Source of the DNA: Cryptomeria japonica
Lineage: Eukaryota > Streptophyta > Pinopsida > Cupressales > Cupressaceae
NCBI RefSeq assembly: GCF_030272615.1
Contig: NC_081415.1
Coordinates: 264,168,925 to 264,232,924, forward strand
Length of the DNA stretch: 64,000 nt
Reading direction: 5' to 3'
Part shown: positions 60,660 to 64,000 of the stretch, in pieces
Layout: each line of letters opens with the position of its first letter
How positions within the stretch are numbered: the first letter of the stretch is position 1
Position numbers and translations under genes: made by a program
The notes under the pieces: model-generated
Seen by the model: the letters and a program-made list of their open reading frames with translations, nothing else
What the model was told of the DNA's origin: nothing
The model's database searches: none

Positions 60660-63600
60660 TGTAGCACCCCTACCCTAATCAATCTCTAATCTTGGTTTAA
60701 TTTTGATTAGTTTATTGTAATTTAATTTTATAGTCAGATGTTTAATTTAACGCATAGCTATTGATGTGGTTCTCACACTAGTTGTATGCAAGTTGTTAAG
60801 TGTACCTATTTTGTGGTATTAACATCGGACTAATGCTTTCATTAAATTTTATATATGTATGCATGTATGACTCTTGGTTGCAGGATATTTCAGGTGCAAC
60901 GCCGCATGAGTGCGAGGTTCGGCTTCACCTGGATGTGCAGGTTTGAGTGTACCTCTTTAATCCTTAGAGTTGGATTAGGTGGTCGTAAGACCCTAGTCGG
61001 CCTTAGTCGTGCTCCAGTGAGCATCGCCAGTCGTCGTCGGTAATCCCTTTTTGTTTGGGTTTGCGAGTCATCTGTTTGGTTGACCTTCTCGGTTTGCATG
61101 CTTGGTGTGCCTGGTTAAATTGATTTAATTAGTCCTTAGTAATTATTTTGTTTAAATATGTATTTGTGCATTAGAGATTAATGGGCTAAATTAATCGGGA
61201 ATTCGTTATGCGATTTTCGTTGTTAATGAATTGCCTATTTTAAATTGGGAGTGAGTTCGACTAAATGACTGGTTTTGAATATTAAATGCATTTATATATG
61301 CTGTTGAAAAAGAAAGTTTTATATTTTACCGCAATAGATTTAATAGTATCCTGTTGGCTTTTGAAATTAGAAAGATTAAATTTCAGTTAAATGAGGAAAT
61401 CGATTTGGATTTGAAAAGCAAGTTAATTTGTTGCAATAGTTAGAAAAGGATTAAATGTTGAGAATTATTTGTAAATAAGAATTTTAATTCCAAAAATAGA
61501 ATTTTTGGTCAACTCTTCCATATAACCCAAAATTTGGGGAAAATTGGAGGATGGACATTTTTGGAGAATTTCTGGTTGGAAAGAAATTTTGGAGGTTTTG
61601 GGAAGGAATTTTGCTGGATCTGACAGGTGGGCTCTCCTTCAGCTATTCGAGGATTGCGTAGGAAGGTAGGATTCTGAATTGTTTTCTTGTTGCCAAAAGA
61701 ATTTACTGTTCTGGTTGAAAGGAATGAATTTGTTATTGAAAAAATCAATTTGATTGTCCATTATGAGTTTGGCTGGGATTTTATTGAGGTGTGTATTTCC
61801 TCATTGCCATTTGGGTGTTTGAAACCCTTTGTTATTGGGAAGGATGTTTAATATTATTCCAGAACATAGTCCCTTTTTAATCTGAACTTTTCTTAAATCG
61901 AAAACTTCAACAAACTCTTTCTGGGCGTTTTGTTTGTGTTAAGTTCGGACTGTGTGTTTTAAATAGCATATATATTAAAAAGATCGAACTGTGCGTTTTT
62001 TTGTTCGAGCGAACTGTGTGTTCAAATGAAATTTTAAACGTATTTTTTTTGAACTGTGCGTTTTGGTTTTTAAAACCATTGGGTGGGGTTTGGAGGGCGG
62101 GGAGCGGAGCTCCACCCGCTCCTCCTCCCCTCCCCCCGCATGTTCCCCTTTTTCCCCGCTCGCCCCCTTATCTCCTGCTCAGCAAACACTGCGGCTGCGG
62201 CCCACGGCGGTGGCCGCAGGGCACCGCGGCACCTGCGGGCACCACCGTGAGCGCCGCCCGCGAGCCTTCACCGCCTGCGGCTAGGGCTTGGGCGCACAGC
62301 CTTCCCAGTTGGGAGGTGGGCCCCGCCCTCGTCTCTTCCTTTTAATGCGTTTTTTTTTAAACATAGTTTTTTTTTAAATGGTTTTTTTTAATATATATTT
62401 TTTTTATCATTCAAAAAAAAATGCATATGATATTAATATCATTTTAATGAAAGTTATTTTAATGTTAAGTGTTATTTAGTTTCTTAATTATGATTGAGGT
62501 GGCTTTAATCTTGATAAAAGTTGATTGGATATTGATTAATTTTATAATGGAGTTTATAGGTGAATTAATTATTCAATCTCATTTCATGACTTATGCTCCC
62601 TTCCTGATTAAGTTCTAAATCTGTTAACTTCGCAACTGAATATCATTGATTATATTCTGATTGATCTTGGATTAATAAATCTAGATCTCACCTTCTAGCT
62701 GATTAGAGCACTTGGCTAATTGAGGTAGTATTGTTTAAAAATAATAGAGAATAGTATGTATTGGAAAATCGTTGAAATACGATGTAATTACTAATTGATG
62801 ATAATATTATCGTAGAACATATCATTTGGGTAATTGAGAAGTAAGTGGAATATTTATCGTTGGGTATTTGAATTTAAACGATATGCTTTGGAAATGATTA
62901 TCTCCATTTAGATTCTCCTTCTACATTTATATTTCCGTAATCCATATAATGCATCTGGGCTTGAGAAATAATACGAAACTATAGAGGTCGGTTTTAGACC
63001 AGTATGTTAATGATGTTTTGTTGGAGATTAAATATCTTATTTATTTGATTAATGGTTGTCTGAATTTTATTAATATAAATTGGTTTAAAAACTCATTATG
63101 GCTTTATATGTCTGTTCGATGCTTGAACCTTAGAGAGTTAGAAAACCAAGAACAACTTATCCCTTGATGAGGTAGATAACTGTAATCTGACTTAGATCTT
63201 GTAGAAAACTTGATTGACGTTTAATGTTTAGATCAATTTAGAAAGATTGCATCTGTTGAATATTGTCTTATCTGTTTATTGCCTTTGCGAGTTTTATTGT
63301 TGTATTCGCTTTTAATTATGAATTGGCAAGAGTGCTTTGTTTGATAGGACCCTGTCATATGGCTTGACTTGGGGTACCTGTTTCAGTCCTCGATTCCGAG
63401 TTGACTGTTGTATTGTGGTAGTGTCGTTGTTGATCATATCCTCTTTGTGTGAGTCGAATGATGATTTGTGGTTGACCATTGTTGGTCAGGTCTCTAGTTA
63501 GAGTACCGTTAGTAAGTGTGCATCTATGAGTCGTGTTTGACTAGATGATTGTTTCTCCTTCTTGAACTCCATTTGTCTGACCATGTGTATTCCTTGGTTT

Positions 63601-64000
63601 TGAGTTCGTCTGAGTTTAGTCTAGTGTCGTATGGGAAAGTGGCTTTCGATTGGGGGCCGCGCCCAAAGTGGCTGCTGGAAAACCCGTCGAAAGTGAGTCT
63701 AATAAGTGATAACCTAACAGCAGAATAGAATGTAATCTCTAAGTAAGATAATTGTGCCTCACACATGGGATGAGTGCTATCATAGATTCGACATGTTGTG
63801 AGAAGGCCTGAAATGGCAAACTACTATCCTTGTCTTCACAAGAGGATGTGTGGGTCCACATGAGGCTGGGATGGGCCGGAAGCTCGGATTAGGTTGCCAG
63901 GGTGACCCAGTGTATGGGGCCGGAACCTATGAAGACTTGCCATGGTAACCATACCAGGTTGTGTGATGACACTTGTCCCTACGTTCGCTAGTGTGTTGTC
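60660..64000 (-). mobile_element. LTR R, inverted relative of S1, cut by window end
   Basis: On the minus strand it ends GGGGTGCTACA at 60660. No PBS follows, so it is a solo or 3' LTR. Text from 63,600 to 64,000 matches, inverted, S1 47,036-47,420 (for example the ACTAGCGA and GTCATCACA words and a GCGGCCCCC / CGAAAGCCACT block). Distances from that block to the LTR end are similar (about 3.0 kb) in both. A GC-rich island lies at 62,084-62,335 between T homopolymers. No gene is supported in it. Confidence 0.8.

Noticed and set aside
62001-62345. 114-codon Pro/Ala-rich frame in LTR R
   Set aside because: It arises from the GC-rich island lacking stop codons. No homolog-like motif and no start context.

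Overview
The window reads as nuclear DNA of a seed plant with a large, transposon-filled genome. I lean towards a gymnosperm such as a conifer because of the very long LTRs and the deep nesting of decayed elements, but nothing in the sequence proves it. No rRNA, tRNA, CRISPR array, bacterial-type operon or intact host gene was found. Almost everything is LTR-retrotransposon sequence with premature stops and frameshifts. Two multi-exon genes on the minus strand stand out.

Left block (1-27,095). A plus-strand Ty3/gypsy element, called H here, is the oldest layer. Its integrase is split between 6418-7204 and 21079-21648, and its 3' LTR starts at 26411. Two minus-strand elements are inserted in it. 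Element 1 (1-6417, running off the left edge) has a gag-protease frame, leader, PBS and 5' LTR. Element T (7205-21073, 13.9 kb, TSD GTAAC/GTAAT) is a Tat-like element. T has gag, protease, a plant 'archaeal-type' RNase H placed before the reverse transcriptase, RT, a degenerate gypsy RNase H and integrase. It then carries two extra frames that diverge from a shared 0.58-kb spacer: a sense frame of about 1,360 codons with a coiled coil, and a 274-codon antisense frame. Behind its integrase, H carries an antisense two-exon plant-mobile-domain (PMD) gene with clean splice signals and a TATA-like box.

Middle block (27,096-54,250). A six-exon minus-strand gene remnant of unknown function lies at 27365-29409. 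A Ty1/copia element begins at about 31,660 and is broken inside its RT; the rest resumes at 54,247. About 21.7 kb separates the halves. That interval holds AT-rich non-coding DNA enriched in ACAGT/ACTGT and a complete chromovirus-type Ty3/gypsy element M (35569-51364, TSD ACAGT). M has 3.5-kb LTRs with 127-bp tandem repeats and a GC-rich island. The 3' LTR of M carries a 3.9-kb solo LTR, S1 (46348-50248, TSD AAAAC).

Right block (54,247-64,000). The copia RNase H and 3' LTR are followed by a gypsy-type gag/protease-linker frame with a G-patch and two CHHC knuckles, called G here. G is split by a 1.69-kb copia-type solo LTR, S2 (57041-58733, TSD CCCTC). From 60660 to the window end lies an inverted LTR, R, related to S1. 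Insertion order can be read directly: S1 is younger than M, M is younger than the copia and its flanks, S2 is younger than G, and T and element 1 are younger than H.
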